Shown: one piece after another, positions 1-8,884 of the stretch
Numbering within the stretch: the first letter of the stretch is position 1
Layout of the letters: every line of letters begins with the position of its first letter
Source of the DNA: Chrysochromulina tobinii
Lineage: Eukaryota; Haptophyta; Prymnesiales; Chrysochromulinaceae
Length of the DNA: 24,388 nt
Assembly (NCBI GenBank): GCA_001275005.1
Contig: JWZX01001999.1
Span: 1-24,388 of the forward strand
Reading direction: 5' to 3'
Program-made: the position numbers and the translations under genes
Notes under the pieces: generated by a model
What the model was told of the DNA's origin: nothing
Database searches by the model: none
What the model saw: the letters and a program-made list of their open reading frames with translations, nothing else

Positions 1-529
1 ATGCGTCGAAGAGAAGCTGCTCGCCGCACCCACTCGATCCGCAGAAGAGCTCATTCTTCGGCCACTCGGCAAGCTCCGGCAGCACGAGCGCGAGCGTCGC
101 CGGCTTCTTCGGATTTACCTCCACGTACTTGGCGTAGAAGGTCGCGACGCTCTCAAGCGTCGTGCGCAGCCGGCGCAGCGAGGCCTTCATCTCCGTGATC
201 TTGGGGTCGATGGTTACGCCCTTCAGCTTATTGTCGTGAGTCTTGTTCGGATCGCCGCTGAAGAGCGAGAAGCCCTTCTTCGCGGGTGGAGGTGGAGGCG
301 CTACCACGACATCTGCAGCGGCATCTACTTCTTTGCTCTTTTTGCCGAACATGGCCGACAAGATTGACTTCCGCTTTGGTTTCCCTGGCGGCGCACTCTT
401 GTCGTCGGCCGCTGGCTCCTCGGGCTCCTCCGTTGCCGATCCGCCCTGCCCACTCTCGTCGACAGGTTGCTCCTCCGGCTCCTCTCTTTGGCTCTCTTCG
501 ATCGATATCGTGGCAGTTACGACACTCAT
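1..529 (-). CDS. Partial gene, unknown protein (3' part lies beyond the window)
   Basis: An open frame of 176 codons starts at the ATG at 529 and stays open to the window edge. The first 60 residues are acidic and low in complexity, with a Glu/Pro stretch (EEPEEQPVDESG). A basic segment (KPKRKSILSAMFGKKSK), a run of prolines and a KKGFSLFSGDPNKTHD segment follow. From about residue 104 the protein looks folded and helical (ITEMKASLRRLRTTLESVATFY), then reaches AEWPKNELFCGSSGCGEQLLFD at the edge. The helical part resembles the start of a BAR-like coiled coil, but this is only an impression. An overlapping frame on the same strand (228-866) is Arg/Ser-rich and looks like a shadow. The gene is divergent from the SET gene. 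I do not recognise the family. Confidence 0.6.
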   Translation of the reverse strand, partial: MSVVTATISIEESQREEPEEQPVDESGQGGSATEEPEEPAADDKSAPPGKPKRKSILSAMFGKKSKEVDAAADVVVAPPPPPAKKGFSLFSGDPNKTHDNKLKGVTIDPKITEMKASLRRLRTTLESVATFYAKYVEVNPKKPATLALVLPELAEWPKNELFCGSSGCGEQLLFDA

Positions 530-822
530 CGTCACGGTGCTGCGCAGGAGATACACAAGGGGCCGCTCTCAGTCTGCACGTGTTGTCAGCAGGGCCCGAA
601 GGTGGTCTCGCAGCCTGCGACGGTGCATGGGTTGGAGTGCGGCATCGCGTTTGCATAGCTCTCAAGCCTGCTATGTGATAAAGGCCGTCAGGCACTGGGC
701 ATTGACTCACCAGCGCGCCGTCAGGGCACAATGAAGTGGGAGGGCGGCAAAAGGTGCGTAAATGAGCTCTGGAAGGAAAACACTCGCTGTCCGCAAACCT
801 AATCGTTGCCTTCACCGCGACA
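530..822. promoter_or_regulatory. Divergent intergenic region between the partial gene and the SET gene
   Basis: This spacer of about 290 bp separates two outward-facing start codons (529 minus, 823 plus), so it should hold both promoters and 5' UTRs. No TATA box or known operator stands out. If the SET protein really starts at 922, the plus-strand leader is about 100 bp longer. Confidence 0.4.
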
Positions 823-2247
823 ATGGTGGCCGTTGATGCAACTCCGGTTCTGAAAAAGGCGATCACTTTCTCTTTTTCGTCGACTCCGACTTGTCCATGC
901 GACCCTCACGCTGTCGAAGGAATGGCGACGGTCGAGGAGCAGGTCCAGGCGTTCCGAGCTTGGTGCAGTGCGTGCGGAATCACATGGCACCCTGCTGTGC
1001 AAATCGTCGCGGCCGACGATGAGGGATTGGGCGTGTTCGCCACCGCGGACGCCTGGGGATGCGGAGGTGGTGGCATCGAGGTGGGCGAGGCGATCATCTC
1101 AGTGCCTCGGCGAGCGGCCCTCTCACTTTCGACGCACCATGCGGTCGCAGCAACGGGTGCGGTGCTGGATCAGAAGCACGGCCTGGCACTCGCGGCGGCC
1201 TTGCAGCCCGAGCCGATGCAACCGTGGCTCGCGCTGTGGCCGCAAGAGACTATCGGATCCTGGGCCCTGGACAAGGACACCTGGCCCGCTTTTGGTTGGA
1301 ACCTCGAGCTGCGCGCCTTGCACGAGCAGCAGGAGGCACTGGCGCGCCGTGCGCACGAGCGCATCTCGAGCGTCGGCGAGGCCGGGGCAGCCCCCACCTG
1401 GAGCAAATACCGATGGGCGATGGGCATCGTCTCGTCTCGCGCTGCCGATGTGGTCCTCAACGGCGAGAGGCAGCCAGCGCTGTTGCCGTTCATCGACATG
1501 CTCAACCACCGAGCGTACGGGCTCGAGAACAGCGCCATTTGTTTCGAGCCTGCGAGTGCCTCCGCGCCCGGTGCACTGGACGACGACCGGCTGGTCGTAC
1601 GCTGCGTACGGCCCGTGGCGCCAAATGAGGCTGTGACCATCTGCTATGGCGACAAGCCCAACGCGGCGCTGCTGCACGGATACGGGTTCGCCGTTCGGCC
1701 CAATCCGAGTGATGCGCTGCTGCTGCGCGTGCCGCTCGGGGCGCCCACGGACATGATCGCCATGCAGCGCATCGCGATGATCCCGTCGGGACTGCTCGAT
1801 ACGACGCTTGCGAGCGGTTCAGAGGGCGGAGATCAGGGCGCAGATCAGGAGGGGCCTGTGGCCAAGGGTACGCTGAGCTGGGATGCGTCGGGCACGGCTG
1901 CGTGCCTCTCGCCTGAGCTCAAGATGCTCTTGCGGGCCGCCACTGCCTCCTCCATCCCCGAGCTCTTCGCGGCTCTTAGGACCATGGCTGAGGAGGACGA
2001 GGACGAGGCGGATGAGGAGGACGAGGCGAGCGAGCTCTCGCCCGCGGCGTGGAAGCTGCTGCGCGACTCTGTGCAGGCTGCGCTGCGCGCCTTGAGTGCT
2101 AAGAGGGCGAGCGTCGAAGAGGACGAGAGCCCGTGGCCGTACTGGCCACACGGCGCCGCGGCCGTCGCCTTCGAGGCTCGTCGCGATCTGCTGACGTGCG
2201 CGCTCAAGCTGGCGATGGAGAAGGTGGGCAGCGTGGGCCTCGAGTAG
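823..2247 (+). CDS. SET-domain lysine methyltransferase (SETD3/SETD6/Rubisco LSMT-like)
   Basis: The 474-aa single-exon protein shows the split SET signature of the Rubisco-LSMT/SETD3/SETD6 group. The N-terminal SET strand region is DEGLGVFATADAW (about 66-78). LPFIDMLNH is at 221-229, and CYGDKPNAALLHGYGF at 274-289 is the S-adenosylmethionine-binding and pseudoknot motif. The family methylates lysine on non-histone proteins such as Rubisco, actin-related or ribosomal proteins; the substrate cannot be read from sequence. A substrate-binding-like C-terminal part follows and is interrupted by an acidic insert (EEDEDEADEEDEASE, about 387-402). The first 33 residues are not SET-like and M34 (ATG at 922, MATVEEQVQAFRAW) fits the usual family start better; the longer frame is reported. 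No clear transit peptide is visible. The gene converges on the glycosyltransferase gene at 2520. Confidence 0.85.
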   Translation: MVAVDATPVLKKAITFSFSSTPTCPCDPHAVEGMATVEEQVQAFRAWCSACGITWHPAVQIVAADDEGLGVFATADAWGCGGGGIEVGEAIISVPRRAALSLSTHHAVAATGAVLDQKHGLALAAALQPEPMQPWLALWPQETIGSWALDKDTWPAFGWNLELRALHEQQEALARRAHERISSVGEAGAAPTWSKYRWAMGIVSSRAADVVLNGERQPALLPFIDMLNHRAYGLENSAICFEPASASAPGALDDDRLVVRCVRPVAPNEAVTICYGDKPNAALLHGYGFAVRPNPSDALLLRVPLGAPTDMIAMQRIAMIPSGLLDTTLASGSEGGDQGADQEGPVAKGTLSWDASGTAACLSPELKMLLRAATASSIPELFAALRTMAEEDEDEADEEDEASELSPAAWKLLRDSVQAALRALSAKRASVEEDESPWPYWPHGAAAVAFEARRDLLTCALKLAMEKVGSVGLE

Positions 2248-2519
2248 TACTACGGTGCAGTCGAATCATGTATCTTGCAACGTGGTGTGATAGATTGTGC
2301 GTGGAGCGGGGGGAACCCAGGTGCGCGGCGGGGCGGCGCGGCCGGGCGCGCGTGCGCCTTATTCGCGCAGTCGGGACTCGCGTCGGTCCGGCCCACGGGG
2401 GGCTTTCAGCCGCGTAACGCCATGTAAGACCGTCTAATCTCTAAAGACCGCCGGACCGCGGGACGTCGGCCGGGCGACGAGCCGAGCACGTGACGCGGGA
2501 CAAGTAAGTTACTAAGGCG
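2248..2519. other. Convergent intergenic spacer
   Basis: This 272-bp spacer lies between the stop of the SET gene and the stop of the minus-strand glycosyltransferase gene, so it holds two 3' UTRs. It is GC-rich at first and contains one CACGTG hexamer near 2487. No gene is visible. Confidence 0.5.
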
Positions 2520-3599
2520 CTACGACTGCCCCCAATGATACATGGGCCTAAAGCGCGGATCAAGCAGAAAAGGATGTCCAGTGCGCATGCCCCAATGGCT
2601 CAGCCTAAGATTCATAGCAAAGTGCTCATTGGAGAGCAGAAATGAATTGAACTGTGTGGGTTTCAGATTGAGGCCCAATACTTGGTTCAAGATTGCTATG
2701 TGATCGTTCGCATTGGAACTGTTCCACCAGGTGTAGCTGGGTTTCGGTGAAGCCTCGCGTAGGGCATCTGCAAAGTAGATCGCGAAGCCGCTGAACGCGC
2801 TGTAAATCGTACCAAAGCAATTTTTCCAGATCGCATTCCTCACACTTGCCGAGGAGGGGACGAGGGCCGAAATGTCATATGCTTGGCATCGTTTGCGCTT
2901 GTTACGGACCATGCTTTGCCCGGCGATCGCTGCGGCGCTTAGTCGACGTCCGGCATAGAACATCTGCAAGAAGCTGGGGATGTCCACAAAAACAAAGTCA
3001 ATGTCGATCATGACGAAAGCATCCATCACATCCAGCAGTCTGAGCGCCCTTTCATACACAAGCTGGCGCATCTGAGAGAGCAAATGTATGCGTGCTTCGC
3101 AGTTTCTTTTGTTCTTTGGGCATAGCTTGACAGAAGGAAGCACGGCCTTGCCCTGGAGCAGGTCGCCCTGCACCTGCGGGTAGCGCCGTCCATACTCGAT
3201 CAGAAGTTCCTTCGTCCCGTCTGTACTGTCATTCTCGCTGAAGAGAAGCCAAAACCGAGCAAACAAGGAGCCCAATCGTATCATGAAAGGAAGGTTGCGC
3301 ATCAAAAAGTCCATGCCGTCTCTCGTGATGAAGCCAAATGCTATGCTGGAATTGCGGGCCATAAGCTCGGCCTCCTGGGCGTGCACGTTGATGCAGTCTG
3401 TTTCGTTGCAAGGCAACAGGCGTGAGTGACGCAAAGTCTTGTTGTTGCTTTGCACGTCCAACGCTAGCTTCTTCCAGTCAAGGTTGCAACGATTTACCAA
3501 TTGGCTGTCATACGACTTCGGCGGTCGGCAACGACTGTCGGCGGCTGACATACTAGCGCGTGTAGTGCACTCTCGTATGTTGGCACTGTGCTGCAGCAT
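2520..3599 (-). CDS. Putative GT-A-type glycosyltransferase, lower GC than its neighbours
   Basis: The frame is open from 3857 to the stop at 2520. I place the start at M87 of that frame (3599), or possibly M103 (3551), because the earlier part looks like non-coding upstream DNA. The protein of about 359 aa has a nucleotide-sugar-transferase look. FITRDGMDFLMRNLPFM is followed by FSENDSTDGTKELL (about 121-134), the END-S-D-GT motif of GT-2-like enzymes. MIDIDFVFVD (about 197-206) holds the D-x-D motif that binds metal and nucleotide sugar. There are N-glycosylation sequons (NKT, NET, NSS) and several cysteines before the domain, as in a Golgi-lumenal enzyme. No membrane anchor is visible, so a 5' exon may be missing. 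Sugar and acceptor are unknown. Several stretches are only 40-50% GC. Confidence 0.7.
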   Translation of the reverse strand: MLQHSANIRECTTRASMSAADSRCRPPKSYDSQLVNRCNLDWKKLALDVQSNNKTLRHSRLLPCNETDCINVHAQEAELMARNSSIAFGFITRDGMDFLMRNLPFMIRLGSLFARFWLLFSENDSTDGTKELLIEYGRRYPQVQGDLLQGKAVLPSVKLCPKNKRNCEARIHLLSQMRQLVYERALRLLDVMDAFVMIDIDFVFVDIPSFLQMFYAGRRLSAAAIAGQSMVRNKRKRCQAYDISALVPSSASVRNAIWKNCFGTIYSAFSGFAIYFADALREASPKPSYTWWNSSNANDHIAILNQVLGLNLKPTQFNSFLLSNEHFAMNLRLSHWGMRTGHPFLLDPRFRPMYHWGQS

Positions 3600-4259
3600 C
3601 CCATGTACAGTACAGTACTGTACTATGTTTCTTTGTTCGGCTCGGACAACGGCTCGTACCGGGTATGTACCGGTACTCGACGTCGTCGGACTAGCCGGTG
3701 TGAATAGATTAAACGGGGGGCCTCCTTTAGGACTGCTACGGCGCGTATTGTCTGCGAAGAGAGCCCAACGCTGAAGAGAGCAGCGCCGAGTGCAATTGTC
3801 CGCCCCTTGACACAGTGAGTACCGTATCATCCGGAGCGAACAAACTCCTGAGGTCAAACATCGCTTCGAAGTCCCCGTAGGAAGTCGAGGTCCAGGTCCA
3901 CCCCTAACAGGTTGTATGGTTTCACCACCTCGGCAGGCGCGCGCGCATCACGTCGATCGGGTCCCCACACGTTGCGCGCGAGACTACCCTTAATGGGCTA
4001 TGGGGTGCATAGGGGTGCACCCTTGGATGACCAGCGTGTGGTTTTATGTGTTAGGTATGTGTTAGGTAATTGTCGTCCCCAAGAAAGTCAACCCTTTCTA
4101 CATACGATACATCGCTTGATCCGTACGGACCAGCGTACTGGACACATCGGTCAGTAGCGTCAGAGAGATTTCATCAACGGCAACGGAATCCTAACGTATG
4201 GCGCGTAACGGCCACTTGGTTCCATAGTCCTTTCCCATGAGACTCGCATCACCCCGCAT
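3600..4259. other. Intergenic region upstream of the glycosyltransferase gene
   Basis: This AT-richer stretch lies between the glycosyltransferase 5' end and the 3' end of the TPR gene. It holds a perfect 16-bp palindrome (3609-3624), a GTACCGGTAC-type palindrome near 3668, and an 11-bp tandem duplication (unit TATGTGTTAGG, 4045-4066). A plus-strand frame of 81 codons (3912-4157) has no recognisable features, and I do not call it a gene. The minus-strand frame runs on to 3857 and could hold extra N-terminal sequence. Confidence 0.5.
3609..3624. repeat. Perfect 16-bp palindrome
   Basis: AGTACAGTACTGTACT equals its own reverse complement. It lies just upstream of the likely start codon of the glycosyltransferase. 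It could be a dimeric protein-binding site or a chance event in a GTAC-rich stretch. Confidence 0.6.
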
Positions 4260-4883
4260 TTACGCGTTCACACGCCCGAAACCATCCACAGTGGCAGCCT
4301 GAATGGGCTGGTCTTTCTGCTTCTTGGTGAGACGCTCGATGCGCTGCTGCCCATCTTTGTCACGATCACCGGCGCGTATGTAGCCCCTCGTTGCCTCGAT
4401 CGCGCCGGAAAGGTCACCACGCTTCTCTAGAAGTATGCTTAGGTTCCAGTGCGCCGTGCCTTCTTTTGGCTCGATATCGATCGCCTCCCGGAACGCTCCC
4501 TCCGCGCCGTCGTAGTCGTTGCGCATGTCCCTGAGCAGAACGCCCAGGTTGATGCGCGCATTCACGTGATTTGGGTCAAGCTCGATTGCCTTGCGGAATG
4601 CTGCCTCCGCACCATCGTAGTCTCTGCGCAAATTCTTGAGCTCGGTGCCCAGCTTGACATGCGCTTCAGGGTTCGTCGGGTTCAGCTCGACGCTCATCTC
4701 GATGCATCTCTCCTCCGCCGCTTGAGCAGCAGTCTTGATCCTGGAGGCTGCATTCCTGCCAGCCTGGCAGGCTGCAAACGGAAGCGCTGCCGCCAACAGC
4801 AGCGTTGCAGCTGCTGACCTTGGCGTGCTGCACCGGCGCGCCGCTGAAGGTCGGCGCTCATGCGTTTCTTGCGGTTTGCACAT
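4260..4883 (-). CDS. TPR-repeat protein with N-terminal signal or anchor segment
   Basis: I chose the ATG at 4883 (207 aa, starting MCKPQETHERRPSAARR) because it puts a basic stretch directly before a hydrophobic segment (AAATLLLAAALPFAAC, about 24-39), as in a signal peptide, signal anchor or organelle transit peptide. The frame is open back to 5030, but that would overlap the end of the next gene. Three TPR units follow at about 71-103, 104-138 and 139-172. The first two are nearly the same (DYDGAEAAFRKAIELDP and DYDGAEGAFREAIDIEP) and probably arose by internal duplication. The C-terminus is charged and short. TPRs bind peptides of partner proteins; no partner can be named. It lies 109 bp downstream of, and head-to-tail with, the 344-aa gene. 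Confidence 0.75.
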   Translation of the reverse strand: MCKPQETHERRPSAARRCSTPRSAAATLLLAAALPFAACQAGRNAASRIKTAAQAAEERCIEMSVELNPTNPEAHVKLGTELKNLRRDYDGAEAAFRKAIELDPNHVNARINLGVLLRDMRNDYDGAEGAFREAIDIEPKEGTAHWNLSILLEKRGDLSGAIEATRGYIRAGDRDKDGQQRIERLTKKQKDQPIQAATVDGFGRVNA

Positions 4884-4992
4884 GCGACCAGAATGCGATC
4901 GGTTATTTTTTGTTTGAAAAGCTGGAAGTTTGCTTTGCATGCCAAATATGATTTGACCACAAAGCACATTCCACGCGCTCAGAATCTCGCCC

Positions 4993-6027
4993 TCACGGCA
5001 TTTTGTCAAGGAACTCGTTGAACCAGGCATTCAGCTTCTCGGCCGTCCCATCGCTCTTCTCGCCAGCGAGCTCGCGCTCGTACGTCTGCCGCGCCCTCAA
5101 CCGCCCAACGGCGCTCATACCGTTGTAGGAGGGCTCAGATGGCAAGTATGACACAGGGCTGCGGTCTTTCCACTCTCGGATGAAGGCCGCACGATTCTGC
5201 CACGCGCCTCGCGCGCGTTCGGTCACCACCACATACTCCTCGTTGCGCTTCTGCTCTCGGATCTCAAACTCGAAGGCCTTGCGCAGCACATCTGCCATGG
5301 CAAGCTCGGAGAGCGCCGTATCGAGCGCTGCACCCTGAAAGATCAGCACGTTGAGGAACGCGCGAAACGTCTTGAGACGCAGTAGTTGGAGCTCGGCCGT
5401 CCACATTCCCTTCCCGGCCACCTTGGGCGTCATGTCGAAGCGAGCCTCCTCGCTGCTGATGAAGCACGTGGCAAAGGTCAGATCGATCTCTGCGAAGGTG
5501 CTCGATGCTGCTTCATTCGCTCGCTCAGAGCTCGCCGCGGCAGCCTCGGCGGCCTCCACCTGGGCGCGGCGTGCATCCTGCACAGCTTGTCGCCGTACTG
5601 CCTCGGCTGCCTCGGCAGACAAGCCCTGCTCCACCGCATCCGCCGACACCATCGGGATGCCGTTGAGGCTCGGAAAGTCGTTCTCGGTTAGGCCCTTACC
5701 AGAAAGCAAAGTGAGGAAGTCAACGTACGCCGCGCCATCGTCACGGAGCAGCTTTTCAAGCAGATATCTGCGTTCGCCTCGCATGACTGTCAAGCGCGCT
5801 GGCGTGTCAGAGTCATTGCGCGATTCCTCGTCTTCGATCACATATCCCAGATCCCATATCTTGCGCTGTACGCTCTTCAATGGCGGCATTGACTTTTCCG
5901 CGTCTACACGCGCACGGAGCGTGTTGATCTTGCTCTCCAAAGGTCTAAGGGCCTCTGGACCGAAGCCGTCCTGCAGCAATCCCTTGAGAGTAGCTTCAGC
6001 CTTCTTCAGATCGTCCGACAGGCTCAT
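4993..6027 (-). CDS. Unknown alpha-helical protein
   Basis: The frame begins at 6108, but M28 (ATG at 6027, MSLSDDLKKAEATLKGLLQDG) gives a cleaner amphipathic N-terminus, for 344 aa. The upstream part (MGTAIPVILAAALTRGRG) could be a short signal if transcription starts early. Visible features are an N-terminal helical region (to about 50), a charged middle, an Ala/Glu-rich coiled-coil-like stretch (AEAAEAVRRQAVQDARRA, about 140-160), then a well-mixed region (STFAEIDLTFATCFISSEEARFDMTP) and a C-terminal part with EIREQKRNEEYVVVTERARGAW and a final WFNEFLDKMP. I do not recognise a family. Mixed composition and a long uninterrupted frame argue that it is real. Confidence 0.65.
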   Translation of the reverse strand: MSLSDDLKKAEATLKGLLQDGFGPEALRPLESKINTLRARVDAEKSMPPLKSVQRKIWDLGYVIEDEESRNDSDTPARLTVMRGERRYLLEKLLRDDGAAYVDFLTLLSGKGLTENDFPSLNGIPMVSADAVEQGLSAEAAEAVRRQAVQDARRAQVEAAEAAAASSERANEAASSTFAEIDLTFATCFISSEEARFDMTPKVAGKGMWTAELQLLRLKTFRAFLNVLIFQGAALDTALSELAMADVLRKAFEFEIREQKRNEEYVVVTERARGAWQNRAAFIREWKDRSPVSYLPSEPSYNGMSAVGRLRARQTYERELAGEKSDGTAEKLNAWFNEFLDKMP

Positions 6028-6263
6028 AGAGCACATTCGAGACCGAGAAATCGGACCGCGGCCACGGGTGAGCGCCGCCGCCAGAATAACCGGGATTGCT
6101 GTTCCCATAAAAAGTCTCGGGTGTGAATTGGCTGTGAACTCGGCCTACGTGAAGTTTCTGCGAAAAGAGTCACACTCCTCATACACTGTCGCTCTCCAGA
6201 ACGGAATCAGCTCGCTCAGCCCCACATTTGAGTGTTGGGTAGCTTATGAACTGCGCCATCTCC

Positions 6264-6632
6264 TCAGCTGACAAGCGCGACGGCCTCAGCCTCTGCGACC
6301 GCAGCCGCCTCCTCCCCGCAACTGAGCAGGTAGAAGCGCACTTCGAGCGCCATCGCGAGCGCGGCCGTCGCGTCGGCCGCGTCTCCAAAGCTGGCGCTCG
6401 CACGCTCGAGGACCGCAGCCACCCGATCCGTCATCGCGTCCGCCTTTGCCGCCGCTGCCTCCCCCTCGCACGAGAGTCGCTCCACGAGGGCATCAAAGCC
6501 CAGCTCGGCCACCGGCAGGCTCGCGGCGGTCACGTGTGGATAGCGCTGCCGGACGAGGGCGGCCGCACCCACAGAGTGTGAAAGCGACGCGAGCTGCTCA
6601 AAAAGTGTCTGCTCGTCCTCATCCTCGTCCTC

Positions 6633-6674
<42 letters not shown>

Positions 6675-7655
6675 CTCGTCCTCGTCCTCGTCGTCGTCGT
6701 CTTCGTCCTCGTCACTAGCTGCCTCCGCCTCCACAGCCGCCACTGCGGCGTCATCGTCGTCGTTGATCACCGACGCCTTGGCCTTCCGCCCTGTCTTGGC
6801 CACCGGCACTGCCTGCTTGACGGCTGCGACGCGACTCTGGTGGCCGAGACCCGTTGAATCCATAGTAGGCAGTTCCGCGTCCTCGTCGTCGGTGCGCCCT
6901 TCATTGTCGCGGTCGCTCCAGCGCGCCTGATCGCTCGCGTCTACGGGCGCGCAGAGCGACGCCGGGTGCCCCATCTTCTCGAGGCTTGCGTACGTACTCT
7001 CCGCTGTCGTCGCCGTGGGGCGTGGCGGCGCTGTCGTGGGCGGCGCTGGCGCGACTGGCGGTGCTGTTGGTGGCGGCGCTGCTCGGAACAGCTTTGGATG
7101 CAACATTTTGTCCACGTCCTGCACAAGCTCCGCAATCGGTTGACCACGCGCCTCCCTTTCCGCTGCTTCTCTCTGTCGTAATTCCTCGACCGTAATCCCC
7201 TGCATGGCCGCCCTTTTGGCCGCCTTTTCATCATCCAACGCCTTTTCATACTTACGGATGGCGGTTCGCCGCTGCCGCTCGTTCATCAGCGCAAGCTCGT
7301 CGGGCGAGGGCGGCTTGGGCTTACCTTCGCACGGATCCTCTTCATGCAGGGGTCTGTCCTCGCCGCACTTGGCACACACATTCTTGGAGTTCGCACAGCC
7401 GAGGCACAGCATATGGTACGCATGCGTGATCACGCGCTGGTTGCAATGCGTACACTTTGCCGGTGCCCTGAGTGGCTTGTACTTGCCATAATCCTTCTTC
7501 CACTGGATGACATCGCGGCACTTCTGGCATACGCCGCCGCCAGGTTGAGCCAGGTCCCGTTCCACTTTTTCTCTCATCGAACTATGCTTGTCAGCGCGTT
7601 CGGGAACCCACTTCTCGCGGTTTTGGTGCACCGGCGGACCCTTCTTCTGGCTCAT
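6264..7655 (-). CDS. C9orf85/DUF2039-family zinc-ribbon protein with acidic C-terminal extension
   Basis: Starting at ATG 7655 (MSQKKGPPVHQNREKW), the first 100 residues match the conserved C9orf85/DUF2039 pattern. There are four CxxC pairs at about 43/46 (CQKC), 68/71 (CTHC), 84/87 (CLGC) and 94/97 (CAKC), with the family's WKKDYGKYKPL and HMLCLGCA stretches. Eight cysteines suggest two zinc sites. The molecular role of the family is not established. The frame extends further upstream to 7847, but family similarity supports M65 of that frame. Family members are usually under about 200 aa; this one is 463 aa. The extra part has a Lys/Glu-rich helix, a Pro/Ala/Thr linker, an Asp/Glu tract of about 35 residues coded at 6609-6714, and an Ala-rich helical tail. 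The acidic tract is coded by a GAC/GAG microsatellite. Confidence 0.85.
6609..6714. repeat. TCCTCG-type microsatellite coding for a poly-Asp/Glu tract
   Basis: On the plus strand this is a nearly uninterrupted run of TCCTCG and TCG units. On the minus strand it reads as alternating Asp and Glu codons in the DUF2039-family gene. Its length could vary by slippage in steps that keep the frame. Confidence 0.85.
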
Positions 7656-7972
7656 ATCTTCCTTGGACGCCTGATAAGCAGGGAAGCCGGCGACGACGAG
7701 AGGGCGACGTCGACTCAAAAAAGCGCCGTGTTGGCTTACCAGTACAATACATGTTACGTTTTTAGAGCCCCCCAAGAAGCAAAAAGAGCCGCATTTCGTT
7801 ACGGCTTGGGGGTCCGTAGGTTGTGCGCGCGTTGTGTTGAAAAGCATGCAACGGGGCCGCCTCTATAGCACCCGGCCACAAAGCACCATGGTCGGCCATT
7901 GAGATGAGGCCCCGGTGTGCTTTGAAAGGAGCTTTGGGTGTCTTAAATAGAGGAAAAGATAGAGGGGTGGAC
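7656..7972. other. Intergenic region between the DUF2039-family gene and surface-protein gene A
   Basis: This holds the 5' flank of the DUF2039-family gene and the 3' flank of gene A. The part from 7900 on is one copy of a duplicated segment (see 7900-8240 and 9403-9738). No further gene is visible. Confidence 0.5.
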
Positions 7973-8240
7973 TCAGATCTTATGTACATGTATGTCTACA
8001 CGCTTCACGCTTGTCTGCGTGGAGGACGTGGAGATGGAGGAGGCGGAGTCGACCGCTTCCACCTGGTCATACACCTTGCATCGAGTGTGGCGTGCAGTCG
8101 ACGTCACAGAGATGCCCACGGACTGCACTCCCACAGATGGCATGGGCGCGATCGACGCACTGCACCTCGGCAAGCGGCCCAATACGAAGCCTGCAGAGAG
8201 GATCGCGAAGACGCCCGCAACGGCCAAAAGCACAAGGGAC
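7900..8240. repeat. Duplicated segment, copy 1 (gene A 3' end and 3' flank)
   Basis: This is nearly identical to 9403-9738. It covers about 70 bp beyond the stop codon plus the codons for the cytoplasmic tail and membrane helix. Small indels distinguish the copies, for example CGCTTCACGCTTGTCT here against CGCTTGTCT in copy 2. Conservation of the non-coding flank shows a recent duplication or gene conversion. Confidence 0.9.
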
Positions 8241-8884
8241 GGCGGAGAGGGCGGCGGCGGCGATGGAGGCGGGCTCGGAGGTGGCGGGCTTGGTTCCGGT
8301 GAAGGCGGAGGCGGAGGGATCGGCGGCGGTGGAGATGGCGGCGGCGGCGACGGCCGAGGCTGCTTAGGCGGCGACGGCGGTGGCCTGCATCTTGCACCGC
8401 AGTCGGCGCAGTCGGTCCCGAAGGCACACTCGTCGTAGGGGGCCATCGGGCCTCCGTCGTCGCAGAGGTTGTCGTGGGCATATCGGCACGTATTGGCGCA
8501 CCAGCACCCGTTCGCGTCCGTCGACTGTGTGCGTCGAGCCACGGCTTGCCTGAGAGTCGGGCTACTTGATGACGATGCAGGTGGCGGCAGCGCTGGCTCG
8601 AGAGGTGGTAGTCTCAACACCACTGGCGATGCGAGCACGACAGGACGGAAGAGTGCCAGCGCAGTTGTGCCATTTGTCACGACGAGGAAGAGAAGGCGGG
8701 CAAGCCGAGGCGTGGACTCGGAACAGCCCGATCTGCGACTGGGCTGGATCCCGACCACTGCGGCATGGATGTATCGAGTGGAGGGTGCCTGCATGGACGT
8801 CCGGCCGGCCGGGGCCGCGGCCATCGCAGGGTGCAGCAATCCAGGAACTTTTGGTAAACAGTTACACAAAACGGTTGCATGCAA
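7973..8884 (-). CDS. Gene A: Cys-module/Pro-rich single-pass surface protein
   Basis: The 303-aa frame contains a hydrophobic N-terminal stretch (about 61-92, RLARLLFLVVTNGTTALALF). A Cys module follows at about 127-166 with the CDDGG and FGTDCADCG pattern. A Pro/Ser spacer (167-216, many SPPPP units like those of hydroxyproline-rich algal wall proteins) leads to a membrane helix (217-237, LVLLAVAGVFAILSAGFVLG). The tail is a cytoplasmic domain of 66 residues ending KRVDIHVHKI. This suggests an extracellular module held off the membrane by a stiff rod. The start is uncertain (M1, M21 and M31 are all possible) and an upstream exon may supply the signal peptide. The tail and helix are almost identical to gene B, while B's seven repeats are absent. 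Confidence 0.65.
   Translation of the reverse strand: MHATVLCNCLPKVPGLLHPAMAAAPAGRTSMQAPSTRYIHAAVVGIQPSRRSGCSESTPRLARLLFLVVTNGTTALALFRPVVLASPVVLRLPPLEPALPPPASSSSSPTLRQAVARRTQSTDANGCWCANTCRYAHDNLCDDGGPMAPYDECAFGTDCADCGARCRPPPSPPKQPRPSPPPPSPPPPIPPPPPSPEPSPPPPSPPPSPPPPSPPSLVLLAVAGVFAILSAGFVLGRLPRCSASIAPMPSVGVQSVGISVTSTARHTRCKVYDQVEAVDSASSISTSSTQTSVKRVDIHVHKI

Noticed and set aside
3912-4157. 81-codon plus-strand frame
   Set aside because: No recognisable motif, lies in AT-richer intergenic DNA with short repeats, and has no supporting context.
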